The notes under the pieces are model-generated. The model saw nothing but the letters and a program-made list of their open reading frames with translations. It did not search any database and was not told the origin of the DNA. Position numbers and translations under genes: made by a program. A stretch of 64,000 nt of DNA, taken from assembly GCF_011759605.1 (NCBI RefSeq), contig NZ_JAAOYX010000001.1, positions 806,001 through 870,000 on the forward strand, in the 5' to 3' direction. Of the stretch, positions 48,366 through 57,498 are shown one piece after another; the first letter of the stretch is position 1, and every line of letters starts with the position of its first letter. The stretch comes from Luteibacter sp. SG786 (GTDB lineage Bacteria; Pseudomonadota; Gammaproteobacteria; Xanthomonadales; Rhodanobacteraceae).

Positions 48366-49091
48366 TTAGAGCGTCAGCCCGCGCAGTTCGACCGAAGGCC
48401 CTTCGATGCGCAGCACCGACCCATGGTCGTACCAGTCGCCCAGCACGATGCGCTGTGCGTTCGCGCCGTCCAGCGCAAAATCGTGGATCGCCGGGCGATG
48501 CGTGTGTCCATGCACCAGCCGGCGCACGCCAGCTTGCCGCATGGCGTTTTCGACGGCGCCCTGGTTCACGTCCATGATCGTCTCGTCGATGCGGCCGGTG
48601 CGCGACTTGCTGTCGTTGCGCGCTTTCGCAGCGAACGCGCGGCGTGCTTCCAACGGCATGGCGAGTATCTGCGTCTTCCAGGCCTCGGTGCGCACCTGCG
48701 CGCGCACGGCCTGGTACTCGGTGTCGTCGGTGCAGAGCACGTCGCCGTGCATCAACAACGTGGGCTCGCCTTCGATGTCGTGCACGGTACCGTCGTCGAG
48801 CAAGGTCATGCCCGCACGTGCCGCGAACGCCGGCCCGAGCAGGAAGTCCCGGTTGCCCACCATGAAATACACGGGCACGCCTGCGTCGTGCAGGCCGCGC
48901 GTGGCGGCCGCGATCCGCGTGGGGAGCTCCGCATCGTCATCGTCGCCGATCCAGGCTTCCACCAGGTCGCCGAGGATGTAGAACGCGCGGGCCGTGCGGG
49001 CTTCCTCCGACGCGAGGAACCGCTCGAATAGCGCGGTGATGTCCGGGCGCGCCTCGTCGAGGTGCAGATCCGCGATGAAGAGCGTGCTCAT
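48366..49091 (-). CDS. lpxH: UDP-2,3-diacylglucosamine diphosphatase LpxH
   Basis: A 241-residue metallophosphoesterase. Metal-site motifs are ADLHL (Asp8, His10), GDLVEAWIGDD (Asp42), GNRDF (Asn80), MHGD (His115) and GHTHRP. The sequence FYILGDLVEAWIGDDD is specific to LpxH. It hydrolyses UDP-2,3-diacylglucosamine to lipid X, the fourth step of lipid A synthesis, at the inner face of the inner membrane. Its start overlaps the stop of the cyclophilin gene by four bases, the common ppi-lpxH order of gammaproteobacteria. Confidence 0.95.
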   Translation of the reverse strand: MSTLFIADLHLDEARPDITALFERFLASEEARTARAFYILGDLVEAWIGDDDDAELPTRIAAATRGLHDAGVPVYFMVGNRDFLLGPAFAARAGMTLLDDGTVHDIEGEPTLLMHGDVLCTDDTEYQAVRAQVRTEAWKTQILAMPLEARRAFAAKARNDSKSRTGRIDETIMDVNQGAVENAMRQAGVRRLVHGHTHRPAIHDFALDGANAQRIVLGDWYDHGSVLRIEGPSVELRGLTL

Positions 49092-49810
49092 GCGGCCTTC
49101 GGCGGCGTGGAAGCTTTCTTCTGGCCCTTGCCGGGCGCGGCCGGCGCGGTCGGCTGCGCGGTCGGCGGTGCCGTGGACGAGCGGGCCGGCGCGGCTTTCT
49201 CTTCGCCGACCACGTTGGCCGATTCGATGACCACCAGCGGATTCGGCACATCGCCGACGAACGGGCCCTGGGCACGCGTCGGCAGGGCTGCAATCTTGTC
49301 GATGGTGTCCATGCCGGACACGACCTTGCCGAACACCGCGAAGCCCCAGGTCAGGCTGCTCTGGTTGCCGACGTAATCGAGCCGGCGGTTGTCGACGAGA
49401 TTGACGAAGAACTGCGACGTGCCGGAGTTGGGGTCGGTGCCGCGGGCCACGGCCACCGTGCCGCGCAGGTTCGACAGGCCGTTGTCGGCCTCGCTGGGAA
49501 TGGCGGCGCGGGTACGGCGCTGTGTGAGGTCGCGACTGTAAAGGCCGCCCTGAACCATGTAGCCGTTCACCACGCGATGAAACACGGTGCCGTCGTAGAA
49601 ACCGTCACGCACGTACTGGAGGAAGTTGGCGACGCTCTTGGGCGCCTTTTCCGGGTACAGCTCGAGGGTGAATTCCCCCTGGCTCGTATGCATGACCACT
49701 TTCGGGTGCTCGACGGCGGCGGGGGGCGGAGTCGCCGGTTTGGCGCCCTGCTGGGCCAGGAGGGTGGCGGGCAGGGCGAGAAGGGCGCTGGCGAGTACGG
49801 CTCTTAACAT
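49088..49810 (-). CDS. Periplasmic cyclophilin-type peptidyl-prolyl isomerase
   Basis: A 240-residue protein with a signal peptide (LRAVLASALLALPATLLAQQ), a cyclophilin domain and a Pro/Ala/Lys-rich C-terminal tail. The active-site motifs are FHRVVNGYMVQGG (catalytic arginine), GTSQFFVNLVDN and FAVFGKVVSGM. It interconverts Xaa-Pro bonds in exported proteins, as PpiA does; the signal sequence argues for PpiA rather than PpiB. A longer start is possible at 49837 but lacks a signal at the very N-terminus. The C-terminal 45 residues go beyond the domain and are of low complexity. Confidence 0.92.
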   Translation of the reverse strand: MLRAVLASALLALPATLLAQQGAKPATPPPAAVEHPKVVMHTSQGEFTLELYPEKAPKSVANFLQYVRDGFYDGTVFHRVVNGYMVQGGLYSRDLTQRRTRAAIPSEADNGLSNLRGTVAVARGTDPNSGTSQFFVNLVDNRRLDYVGNQSSLTWGFAVFGKVVSGMDTIDKIAALPTRAQGPFVGDVPNPLVVIESANVVGEEKAAPARSSTAPPTAQPTAPAAPGKGQKKASTPPKAA

Positions 49811-49875
49811 GGGCAACCGGTCGTTACGTCGAAACATCCACGAGATGATACGCCCCTTTGCCGGACGTATCCCGC

Positions 49876-51393
49876 TCATTCGGTGACGATCTCGAGTTCC
49901 AGCCCCAGTTCCGCCAGCGGCTCGCGCTCTTGCTCCAGGTCGGCTTCCGTGAGCGGATGCTGGTCGAGCCAGTCGGCGGGCAGCGACAGCCGCAGGCGCT
50001 GCCGGGTGGCCACGACACGGATACGCGGCAGCGCTTCGGCCCGGCGCGCCCGCCGGAACAGCACGGCAAGACGGAGGATGGCGGTGATGTGCCGGGCCAG
50101 CGTGCGGTAGCGCGCCGGCAGCGCCGAGATGACCGACTTCTCCGGCTTGCGCCGGTGCAACTCGACGATGGCCGCGAGCAGTTGCTGTTCCTGGCGAGAG
50201 AAACCCGCGAGGTCGGCGTTGCGCAGGATATAAGCGCCATGACGGTGGTGCTGGCTGTGCGCGATGGCGAGGCCGAGTTCGTGCACCCGCGCGGCCCACG
50301 ACAACCACTCGCGTGCGTCGTCGTCGAGTTTCCATACCTTGGCCAGCTGGTCGAAGAGGGCCAGGGCGGTGGTTTCCACACGGCGCGCCTGCGCGCGGTC
50401 CACGCCATAGCGGGCTGCAAGGGAGTCGATGCTGGCCATGCGCGGGTCGGTACCTGCCGAACGGCCGATGAGATCCCAGAGCAGGCCTTCCCGCATGGAG
50501 CTTTCCGACACACGCAGCCTGTCGATTCCCAACGCGTCGAAGGCGGCTTCGAAGATCGCCACGCCGCCGGCGAACACCGCGGCCCGATCCTCGGCAAGCC
50601 CGGGCAATTTCAGGACGTCGGACGAGCCTTGCTCGATCAGGGCCTCGCGCACCGCGGCCAGCGATTCCGGCGTGATGCCGTCGTCGGAAAGCTTCATGGC
50701 GCGCACGACCGCACCAATGGCCTTCGCTGTGCCGGAGGAGCCGTAGGCATCTGCCCAGCCCGCTTCGCGATAATCCTCGGAGAACTGCTGGAGCAGCACG
50801 CCGATCTCGCGGCGCGCGCGCAACCAGCGCTTGCGCGTGATCTTGCCGCCCGGAAAGAAACGCATCGTGCTGGCGATGCAGCCGACCTGCACGCTCTCGG
50901 TGAGGATGGGCGAGGTGCCTCGGCCGACGATGAATTCGGTGCTGCCGCCGCCGATGTCGATCACCAGCCGATGGTCGCGCGATGCGGGCAGGTCGTGCGC
51001 CGCGCCGAGGAAGATCAGGCGGCCTTCCTCGCGGCCGGACACGATCTCCACCGGATGACCCAGGGCGGCCTCGGCGGCGGAGAGGAAAGCGTGCGGCGCA
51101 GCCAGGCGGCGCACCGTGTTGGTGGCCACGGCGCGCACGTGCAGGGCGGGAATGCCCGCGATGCGCTGGCCGAAGCGCGCGAGACTGGCAAGCGCGGCGG
51201 CCCTGTGGCTGGCGTCCAGCGTGCCGTCCGGTCGCAGGCCGACGGCCATGCGCACGGAATCCCGTAGCCGGTCGATGACACGGGGTTCGCCGTGTTCGTA
51301 ACGCGCCACCACCATGTGGAAGCTGTTGGAACCTAGATCCACCGCGGCGAGCAGCTCGCCTTCGTTGATCTGAGATTTACCTGTCGATGCCAT
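49876..51393 (-). CDS. ppx: Exopolyphosphatase Ppx/GppA
   Basis: A 505-residue protein, near the 513 residues of E. coli Ppx. The N-terminal half has the two phosphate-binding loops of the actin-like ATPase fold, AAVDLGSNSFHMVVARYEHG and VIDIGGGSTEFIVGRG, and PESLAAVREALIEQG follows. The C-terminal half is the HD-like helical domain (WAARVHELGLAIAHSQHHRHG). It releases phosphate from polyphosphate ends, or hydrolyses pppGpp. It belongs to the same minus-strand block as ppk1 but is separated by 150 bases holding an 82-bp repeat. Confidence 0.94.
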   Translation of the reverse strand: MASTGKSQINEGELLAAVDLGSNSFHMVVARYEHGEPRVIDRLRDSVRMAVGLRPDGTLDASHRAAALASLARFGQRIAGIPALHVRAVATNTVRRLAAPHAFLSAAEAALGHPVEIVSGREEGRLIFLGAAHDLPASRDHRLVIDIGGGSTEFIVGRGTSPILTESVQVGCIASTMRFFPGGKITRKRWLRARREIGVLLQQFSEDYREAGWADAYGSSGTAKAIGAVVRAMKLSDDGITPESLAAVREALIEQGSSDVLKLPGLAEDRAAVFAGGVAIFEAAFDALGIDRLRVSESSMREGLLWDLIGRSAGTDPRMASIDSLAARYGVDRAQARRVETTALALFDQLAKVWKLDDDAREWLSWAARVHELGLAIAHSQHHRHGAYILRNADLAGFSRQEQQLLAAIVELHRRKPEKSVISALPARYRTLARHITAILRLAVLFRRARRAEALPRIRVVATRQRLRLSLPADWLDQHPLTEADLEQEREPLAELGLELEIVTE

Positions 51394-51453
51394 CGGCGAA
51401 TTCTGTCATGGCTGGCAAGGTGAGTGTAAAGGAGAGTGTAGAAGCCGCCTTTT

Positions 51454-51535
51454 GTGGGAGCCGCTTCAGCGGCGATCCCGCGGCAGCGGGCAAGGTGCCG
51501 GCAAGCCCCCATCGCCGCTGAAGCGGCTCCCACAC
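51454..51535. repeat. 82-bp palindromic repeat, copy 4 (nearly symmetrical)
   Basis: Both ends are of the CCGCTTCAGCGG type here: it begins GTGGGAGCCGCTTCAGCGGC and ends GCCGCTGAAGCGGCTCCCACA, so the outer 20 bases form a perfect inverted repeat. The middle carries CCCGCGGCAGCGGGC. Located between ppx and the small membrane protein gene. Confidence 0.88.
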
Positions 51536-51543
51536 AGGGGCGA

Positions 51544-52050
51544 TCAGGACGGCCCTGTCACAGCACGAGGCTTCGGCATCGCCGAAAGCACGAACAACAG
51601 GATGCAGAGGAAGCCGAAGACCCAGTAATCCGTTGGCGCGGGCCCCCACCAGTGGCGGTGCCACGGCACGTCCACGGGATTGAAGCGCGCGAGGCCGAAG
51701 GCCGGGTTGAGCACGAACCAGAGCCCGTCTTCGGCCACCCAGAACAGCATCACGCATGCGATCGCCCGCACTTGCGCGCGCCAGCTCCAGAACCCGCGAA
51801 ACACCATGGGGAAGTGGAAAAAGAGCGCGATGAACGGAAACACCCAGGCGTGATAGCCCGTCATTGCCCGTCCGCCCCAGAACAAATCCAGCAGCCAGTG
51901 GTTCTCCACGCGCCAGGTAGGCAGGCTCGTGGCCCAGCCGTGCGGACCTTCGATCTCGATCTCCACGTGCGCGAAGAAGAAGGCGAGGACAAGCGTGAAG
52001 AGAGCGGTCGTCAAAGCGGCGACGACGCGGCGACGCGGGGAATGGCTCAT
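51544..52050 (-). CDS. Small membrane protein of unknown function
   Basis: A 168-residue protein with about four hydrophobic segments (VVAALTTALFTLVLAFFFAH, AWVFPFIALFFHFPMVFRGF, AIACVMLFWVAEDGLWFVLN, YWVFGFLCILLFVLSAM). Tryptophan is abundant, and the third segment holds a charged ED pair (VAEDGLWF) beside the bilayer. I cannot name a family. The ATG overlaps the stop of the upstream glycosyltransferase gene by four bases, so the two proteins are likely made together and may work in the same membrane-lipid step. Confidence 0.78.
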   Translation of the reverse strand: MSHSPRRRVVAALTTALFTLVLAFFFAHVEIEIEGPHGWATSLPTWRVENHWLLDLFWGGRAMTGYHAWVFPFIALFFHFPMVFRGFWSWRAQVRAIACVMLFWVAEDGLWFVLNPAFGLARFNPVDVPWHRHWWGPAPTDYWVFGFLCILLFVLSAMPKPRAVTGPS

Positions 52051-53192
52051 GCGTGGCCCATGTGACCCAGGACCGTGGCGATCACTTCGCGTGCCGCGTG
52101 GGGTCGGCCGATGGCGCGTGCGTTCGCCGCCATCGCGGCCAGGCGCGCCGGCTCCGCTTGCAGACGGTCGATGCGCCAGGCGAGCGACACGGCGTCGATG
52201 GCCTTCCACGCCGCGCCCTGTTCCATGAGGTAGTCGGCATTCCGTTCTTCCTGGCCGGGGATGGGCGCGTTGACGATCATGGGCAGGCCCATCGCGAGGC
52301 ATTCCGACGTGGTGAGGCCCCCGGGCTTGGTGATGGCCAGGTCGCAGCAGGCCATCAGGCGGTCGACGTGCTGTGTATAACCCTGCGGGAAAAGGCGCCC
52401 CCTATAGCGGGATGCTGCCAGGGCGCGCAGGCGCTCGAGCATCGCCGCGTTGCGGCCGGCAAGGACCACCAGCTGGAAGGTGTCGCCGGCCGAGAGCAGC
52501 GACTCCGCGAGTCGATCCAGCGCACCGACGCCGGCGCCGCCGCCCATCATGAGATACGCGGGCCGGGCCGGATCGATGCCGAATTCCGCCGCCAGCGCGT
52601 GGCGGTCGTGCGGACCTGCGAAGGCGGGCATCACCGGTATCCCGGTGGTGTGCACGCGGGTCTCCGGAAGGCCCACGGCCCGCATGCGTTGGGCGATTTC
52701 CTCGCTGGCGGCGAAGTAGCCCGTCATGCCGGGAATGACCCACATGCGATGCAGGTCGAAATCGGTGACCTGCAACCAGACGGGCACGTCGATACGGCCC
52801 TTGCGAATCTGCCGGGCGAGCAGTTCGGCGGGGAGGAAATGCGTGCAGACGATCGCGTGCGGCGCGAAATGGGCGATGGCGGCGCGCAGGCGGCGCGTGT
52901 GCAGTCGTTCGATCGTGCGGCGCATGCGCTGGGTGAGCGCATCGGGATGCGTGTCGTCGGTGATGCGGTAGAGCATTCCCCACACCTGCGGATGCCGGGT
53001 GATGAGGCGCAGGTAGAAGTCCGCGTAGATGCGACGGAAGCTCGCCGGCACGTAATCCATGACGTCGAGGTGGCGGGCCTCGACCTCGTGTCCCTCCATT
53101 GCCAGCGACGACACGGCCGCTTCCAGCGCTTGCGCGGCGCGGACATGCCCCGCGCCCGCCGACACCGACAGGAGGAGGACGCGACGCTTCAC
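52047..53192 (-). CDS. MGDG synthase/UgtP-like GT28 glycosyltransferase
   Basis: A 381-residue GT-B glycosyltransferase. The N-terminal acceptor domain begins RRVLLLSVSAGAGHVRAAQA, the hallmark of MGDG-synthase and processive diacylglycerol glucosyltransferases (compare SxGxGHxxAA). The donor domain ends with GYTQHVDRLMACCDLAITKP and GGLTTSECLAMGLPMI, the UDP-sugar site. By family knowledge such enzymes add glucose or galactose to diacylglycerol, replacing phospholipid with glycolipid. Lipid specificity is not shown here. The GTG start overlaps the ppk1 stop by four bases, which ties it to polyphosphate synthesis and the adjacent phoBR genes. Confidence 0.85.
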   Translation of the reverse strand: MKRRVLLLSVSAGAGHVRAAQALEAAVSSLAMEGHEVEARHLDVMDYVPASFRRIYADFYLRLITRHPQVWGMLYRITDDTHPDALTQRMRRTIERLHTRRLRAAIAHFAPHAIVCTHFLPAELLARQIRKGRIDVPVWLQVTDFDLHRMWVIPGMTGYFAASEEIAQRMRAVGLPETRVHTTGIPVMPAFAGPHDRHALAAEFGIDPARPAYLMMGGGAGVGALDRLAESLLSAGDTFQLVVLAGRNAAMLERLRALAASRYRGRLFPQGYTQHVDRLMACCDLAITKPGGLTTSECLAMGLPMIVNAPIPGQEERNADYLMEQGAAWKAIDAVSLAWRIDRLQAEPARLAAMAANARAIGRPHAAREVIATVLGHMGHA

Positions 53193-55285
53193 GCGCTATA
53201 GGCCGCTAGCAGGGCCTGCTGCGCCGAATGCGGCGCCTCGCCCGTGGCCGGTTGGCTGCGCGTGTAGCGCCCATCGCTGCCCAGGAGCCACGCCTGCGTG
53301 TTGTCGCGCAGGTAGTTGTCCAGCGTTTCCTCATAGACGCGGCGCGCCAGTTCGGGCTGCAGAATGGGCACGCCGACCTCGATGCGCCGCATGAGGTTGC
53401 GTTCCATCCAGTCGGCGCTGGCGCAGTACAACTCCGGTGAGCCGTCGTTACCGAACCAGTACACGCGGCTGTGCTCCAGGAACCGGCCCACGATGGAGCG
53501 CACCCGGATGTTCTCCGAAACGCCCGGGATGCCGGGCCGCAACGTGCAGGCGCCGCGAATGATGAGGTCGATCTGCACGCCGGCCATCGACGCGCGGTAC
53601 AGCGCCTCGACCACATGCGCCTCGTTGAGCGCATTCAACTTCGCGACGATGCGGCCCGGACGCCCGTTACGCGCGTGCTCGGTCTCCCGCTCGATCTTGC
53701 CCATGACGCTGGAGTAGAGCGTGAAGGGCGAATGCAGCAGGCGCTTCAACTGGATCATCGGTCCCAGGCCGGAAAGCTGCTGGAACACCTTGTGGATGTC
53801 CTCGCCGATTTCCGCGTTCGCCGTCATCAGGCCGATGTCGGTGTAGCCGCGGCTGTTGCCCTGGTGGTAGTTGCCGGTGGACAGGTGGACGTAACGGCGA
53901 AGGCCGCCGCCTTCGCGGCGCACGATCAGCAGCATCTTCGCGTGCGTCTTGTAACCCACCACGCCATACACGACCTGCACGCCCGCTTCCTGCAGGCGGT
54001 TCGCCAGACCGATGTTGGCTTCCTCGTCGAAACGGGCCCGCAGTTCGACCACCACGGTGACGTCTTTTCCGTTGCGGGCGGCTTCCACCAGCAGGTCGAC
54101 CAGGGGCGAATCCTTTCCCGCGCGGTACAGTGTCTGCTTGATCGCGAGCACGCCCGGATCGTCCACCGCGCGCCGAAGCAGTTCGACCACGGAAGCGAAA
54201 GACTCGTAGGGATGATGCAGCAGCACGTCGCGCGTGCCGAGCACGTCGAATTCGTTCAGGCCTTTTTCGAACGCGGGCGAAAGCCGCGGCGTGAAACGCG
54301 GGAACTTCAGTTCGGGCCGGTCGACCTGATCGTAGATCACGCCGGCGCGAATGATGTTGACGGGACCCTCGCAGCGATAAACGTCGGTTTCCTCGAGGTC
54401 GAAGTTCGCTATGAGCATCTCGGTGATGGCGCGCGGGCAGTCGGCCCCGACCTCGAGGCGCACGGGACGCGCGTAGCCGCGTCCCGCCAGTTCTTCCTTG
54501 AGTGCGCGCGCGAGGTTCTCGACCTCGGCTTCCTCCACCACCAGTTCGCTGTTGCGGGTGACCCGGAACTGATAGGTGGCGCACACCTCGAACCCAGGAA
54601 AAATCTCATCGGCGAACGCCTGCAGTACTTCGGCAAGGAAGACGAAGTCGCCATCGCCGCCGGAAACTTCGGCGGGCAGGCGGATGATGCGTGGGAGGGA
54701 GCGCGGCGCCCGTACCAGCGCCATGTGGCCCTCCCGGCCGAACGCGTCGCGGCCCTTGAGCACCACCGCGAGGTTCAGTGTCTTGTTGAGGATGCGGGGA
54801 AACGGATGCGCCGGATCGAGGCCCAGGGGCGACAGCACCGGCATCACCTCGTTCTGGAAATAGCCTTGCAGCCAGCGCCGCTGCTTGTCGCTCCAGCCAT
54901 CGGGAGTGAGAAAGCGGATGCCCTCGGCTTCCATGGCGGGAAGAAGCTGCTCGCGCCACGTGTCGAAGATCTCGGCGACCAGGGCCAGCGCCCGCTCGCG
55001 GATACGCGCCAGGATCTCGCTGGACGTGAGGCCGTCGGCCCCGGGCACGGCCGCCCCCAGCGTGTGCTTGTGCTTCAGCACCGCCACACGCACCTCGAAG
55101 TACTCGTCGAGGTTGTTGCTGACGATGGTGAGGTAGCGCAGCCGTTCCAGCACAGGCACGTCGGGATCGCGGGCCTGGGCGAGCACGCGGAAGTTGAATT
55201 CCAGTGCCGCCAGTTCGCGGTTGATGTATAGCTCGGGGGCGCCGAGGTCCACGGTCTTGCTCATGCGTTCCACTGATTCGCTCAT
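53189..55285 (-). CDS. ppk1: Polyphosphate kinase Ppk1
   Basis: A 698-residue protein, the usual length for Ppk1. Landmarks are ELAALEFNFRVLAQA at the start, then VELLRRAVDDPGVLAIKQTL, the autophosphorylated histidine in VGYKTHAKMLLIVRR and the second conserved histidine in GRFLEHSRVYWFGN. It polymerises ATP gamma-phosphate into polyphosphate at the membrane. An alternative start seven codons downstream (55264) is possible. The gene lies 57 bases after phoR, and the glycosyltransferase gene overlaps its stop. The position downstream of phoBR suggests induction on phosphate limitation. Confidence 0.96.
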   Translation of the reverse strand: MSESVERMSKTVDLGAPELYINRELAALEFNFRVLAQARDPDVPVLERLRYLTIVSNNLDEYFEVRVAVLKHKHTLGAAVPGADGLTSSEILARIRERALALVAEIFDTWREQLLPAMEAEGIRFLTPDGWSDKQRRWLQGYFQNEVMPVLSPLGLDPAHPFPRILNKTLNLAVVLKGRDAFGREGHMALVRAPRSLPRIIRLPAEVSGGDGDFVFLAEVLQAFADEIFPGFEVCATYQFRVTRNSELVVEEAEVENLARALKEELAGRGYARPVRLEVGADCPRAITEMLIANFDLEETDVYRCEGPVNIIRAGVIYDQVDRPELKFPRFTPRLSPAFEKGLNEFDVLGTRDVLLHHPYESFASVVELLRRAVDDPGVLAIKQTLYRAGKDSPLVDLLVEAARNGKDVTVVVELRARFDEEANIGLANRLQEAGVQVVYGVVGYKTHAKMLLIVRREGGGLRRYVHLSTGNYHQGNSRGYTDIGLMTANAEIGEDIHKVFQQLSGLGPMIQLKRLLHSPFTLYSSVMGKIERETEHARNGRPGRIVAKLNALNEAHVVEALYRASMAGVQIDLIIRGACTLRPGIPGVSENIRVRSIVGRFLEHSRVYWFGNDGSPELYCASADWMERNLMRRIEVGVPILQPELARRVYEETLDNYLRDNTQAWLLGSDGRYTRSQPATGEAPHSAQQALLAAYSA

Positions 55286-55342
55286 GGGTGCCGATGGTGG
55301 CTCATCGGCGATCGTGCGGGAAAGCGGCGACGCAGCAAGCCA

Positions 55343-56620
55343 TCAGGGGTGGAGGCCGGCAACTTCCTGCAGCCGCGTGCCGTCCAGCAGCCGCTCGCTA
55401 CCGAAAACGCAGGCAAAGGTGGAGCCCTTGCCCGGCTCGCTCTCGATCGACAGGCGCGCCTGGTGCAGGTTGAGCACGTGCTTCACGATCGACAGGCCAA
55501 GGCCTGTGCCGCCCGAATCACGGGAGCGGCTGGAGGAGACCCGATAAAAGCGCTCGGTGAGCCGGGCGATGTGCGCGGCGGGAATGCCGAACCCGGAATC
55601 GTGCACGGAGAACCGTGCGCCGCCCTCGACCTCCGCCCAGCGAATGGCGATGCGTCCGCCGGTGGGGGTGTAGCGAATGGCATTGCTCACCAGGTTCGAG
55701 AACGCGCTGTGCAGGTCCTTCTGCGAGCCGAGCAGATCGTAAGAAGTGGCGATGTCCAGGGAGACCGTATGGCGCCCCTGGCTGAGCGCCTCGGCTTCCT
55801 TGCGCAGGCTGGCCAGGAGCGGCGGCATCTGCACGTGTTCCTCGGCCACGTGCTCTTGTGTCTCCAGGCGCGACAATGTGAGCAGGTCTTCCACGATCTG
55901 TCCCATGCGCTTGGATTGCGCACGCATCTCGTCGAGCACGGGGGCCAGTTCGGGTACGTCTTCCGGGTCGAGCAGTTCGAGGTAACCGTGTATCACGGTG
56001 AGCGGGGTGCGCAGCTCGTGCGACACGTTGGCGACAAAGTCGCGGCGGATCTGTTCCAGCCGGGTGAGGTGGCTGGTGTCGCGGGCCAGCAACAGGCGCT
56101 GCCGGCTTCCGAAGGGCAGCAGCGTGGCGGTGACGTTCCGGTTGGGGTGGCCCGGCGCGGTGACGTCGTTCAACGGCTCGTGCGCGCCGTCGGCCAGCCA
56201 TTCGGACAGTTCGGAGTTGCGCAGCAGTTCCTCGATCGAGCGGCCGCGGTCGCGGGGCGCTTTCAGGCCGAGCAGGTCTTCCGCGGCGTGATTGAACCAG
56301 CGGACGTGCAGCCCGTGGTCGAGGAGCACCACGGCGTCGGGGAGGGTGCCGGCCGCGCTGCGCAGGTCGCGCAGGCGGGAGGCGATTCGGCGGGTGCGAG
56401 TCATCAGACGGTCATGCTCAGGATGGGGCGTGGCGGACGATTGCAACATTGGCCGCGCCTTGTGACGGAACAGCGACAACAACACGACGGTTTGCGCTAC
56501 GGCGACCACGGCGATGCCGGAGGAAGCCGAACCCGCGAGCGCGCCGACGGCACCGCCCAGCACGAGCAGTGCGGCGCAGGCGGCCGGCAATCGCCAGGTG
56601 GTGGTGAAGCGCTCGGTCAT
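55343..56620 (-). CDS. phoR: Phosphate regulon sensor histidine kinase PhoR
   Basis: A 425-residue sensor kinase. Two N-terminal membrane helices (LPAACAALLVLGGAVGALAG, SGIAVVAVAQTVVLLSLF) are joined by a very short loop, so no periplasmic sensor exists, as in known PhoR proteins. A PAS domain follows (LPDAVVLLDHGLHVRWFNHA), then HisKA with His201 in ANVSHELRTPLTVIHGY, and the ATPase with NLVSNAIRYTPTGG and GGTGLGLSIVKHV. It phosphorylates PhoB under phosphate limitation. A longer start at 56656 adds 12 residues with no better ribosome site. Confidence 0.93.
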   Translation of the reverse strand: MTERFTTTWRLPAACAALLVLGGAVGALAGSASSGIAVVAVAQTVVLLSLFRHKARPMLQSSATPHPEHDRLMTRTRRIASRLRDLRSAAGTLPDAVVLLDHGLHVRWFNHAAEDLLGLKAPRDRGRSIEELLRNSELSEWLADGAHEPLNDVTAPGHPNRNVTATLLPFGSRQRLLLARDTSHLTRLEQIRRDFVANVSHELRTPLTVIHGYLELLDPEDVPELAPVLDEMRAQSKRMGQIVEDLLTLSRLETQEHVAEEHVQMPPLLASLRKEAEALSQGRHTVSLDIATSYDLLGSQKDLHSAFSNLVSNAIRYTPTGGRIAIRWAEVEGGARFSVHDSGFGIPAAHIARLTERFYRVSSSRSRDSGGTGLGLSIVKHVLNLHQARLSIESEPGKGSTFACVFGSERLLDGTRLQEVAGLHP

Positions 56621-56690
56621 GCGGTCGGCCGGTGACGGTCTGGTGTCACCCACCATAGCGCGGCTGGCCCGCGAAAGCCCAGGCGCACAC

Positions 56691-57380
56691 CTAGGTGTTC
56701 GACGAGAACCGGTAGCCGGCGCCGCGAACGGTCTGCACCATGTCGTCCAGCTTCCAGGGTTCCAGCGTCTTGCGAAGGCGGCGAATGTGCACGTCCACCG
56801 TGCGTTCCTCCACGTACACGCTGCCGCCCCACACGTGATCCAGGAGCTGGGCGCGCGAGTACACGCGCTCCGGGTGGGTCATGAAGAAGAAGAGCAGGCG
56901 GTATTCCGTGGGCCCGATGGGTACGGCGTCCTCGCCCGCGAACACGCGGTGCGCCGGGCCGTCGATGCGCAGCCCGCCCAGTTCGACCACGCCGGAACCG
57001 TCGTCGCCCTGGCTGCGGCGCAGCACCGCCTTGATGCGGGCGATCAGCTCCCGGGTGGAGAACGGCTTGATCACGTAGTCGTCGACGCCGGCCTCCAGGC
57101 CGTTCACCCGGTCCATCTCCTCACCGCGGGCGGTGAGCATGATGATGGGGATTTCCCGGGAAAGCTCTTCCCGGCGGAGGCGTCGGGCCAGTTCCAGCCC
57201 GCTCGTGCCGGGCAGCATCCAGTCGAGCAGGATGAGGTCCGGAACCCGCTCGGAGATGGCCATCTGTGCGGCGCGGGCGTCGGCGGCGTGCGCCGCGTCC
57301 ATGCCCGCCTTGCGAAGCGCGAAGGCGACCATGTCGCGAATCGATGCTTCGTCTTCCACGATGAGGATGCGCTTATGCAC
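56691..57380 (-). CDS. phoB: Phosphate regulon response regulator PhoB
   Basis: A 229-residue OmpR-class regulator. The receiver pocket comprises Asp10/Glu11 (VEDEAS), the phosphoacceptor Asp53 (LLDWMLPG), Thr83 (LTARG) and Lys105 (VIKPF). The C-terminal winged helix shows [20 protein letters not shown] and the recognition helix region [20 protein letters not shown]. Length and sequence match E. coli PhoB. phoR starts 70 bases downstream, so the two form an operon that continues into ppk1. The short leader contains GTCAT motifs, but no good Pho box. Confidence 0.96.
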   Translation of the reverse strand: MHKRILIVEDEASIRDMVAFALRKAGMDAAHAADARAAQMAISERVPDLILLDWMLPGTSGLELARRLRREELSREIPIIMLTARGEEMDRVNGLEAGVDDYVIKPFSTRELIARIKAVLRRSQGDDGSGVVELGGLRIDGPAHRVFAGEDAVPIGPTEYRLLFFFMTHPERVYSRAQLLDHVWGGSVYVEERTVDVHIRRLRKTLEPWKLDDMVQTVRGAGYRFSSNT

Positions 57381-57498
57381 GCTGTGACCATTCGTTGGCT
57401 ATGACGGTCATATTGCAGCGGTGCTGTGTTACACGGCAATGACAATCGTCACATTGGCGGGAATGGGGATGACACGCCATGTGGCGAGGTGCCGGTGG

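Noticed and set aside
57381-57498. Pho box upstream of phoB
   Set aside because: Several GTCAT/TGTCAT motifs and an ATGACGGTCAT palindrome are present, but the direct repeats are not at the 11-base period of a Pho box, so the site cannot be supported.
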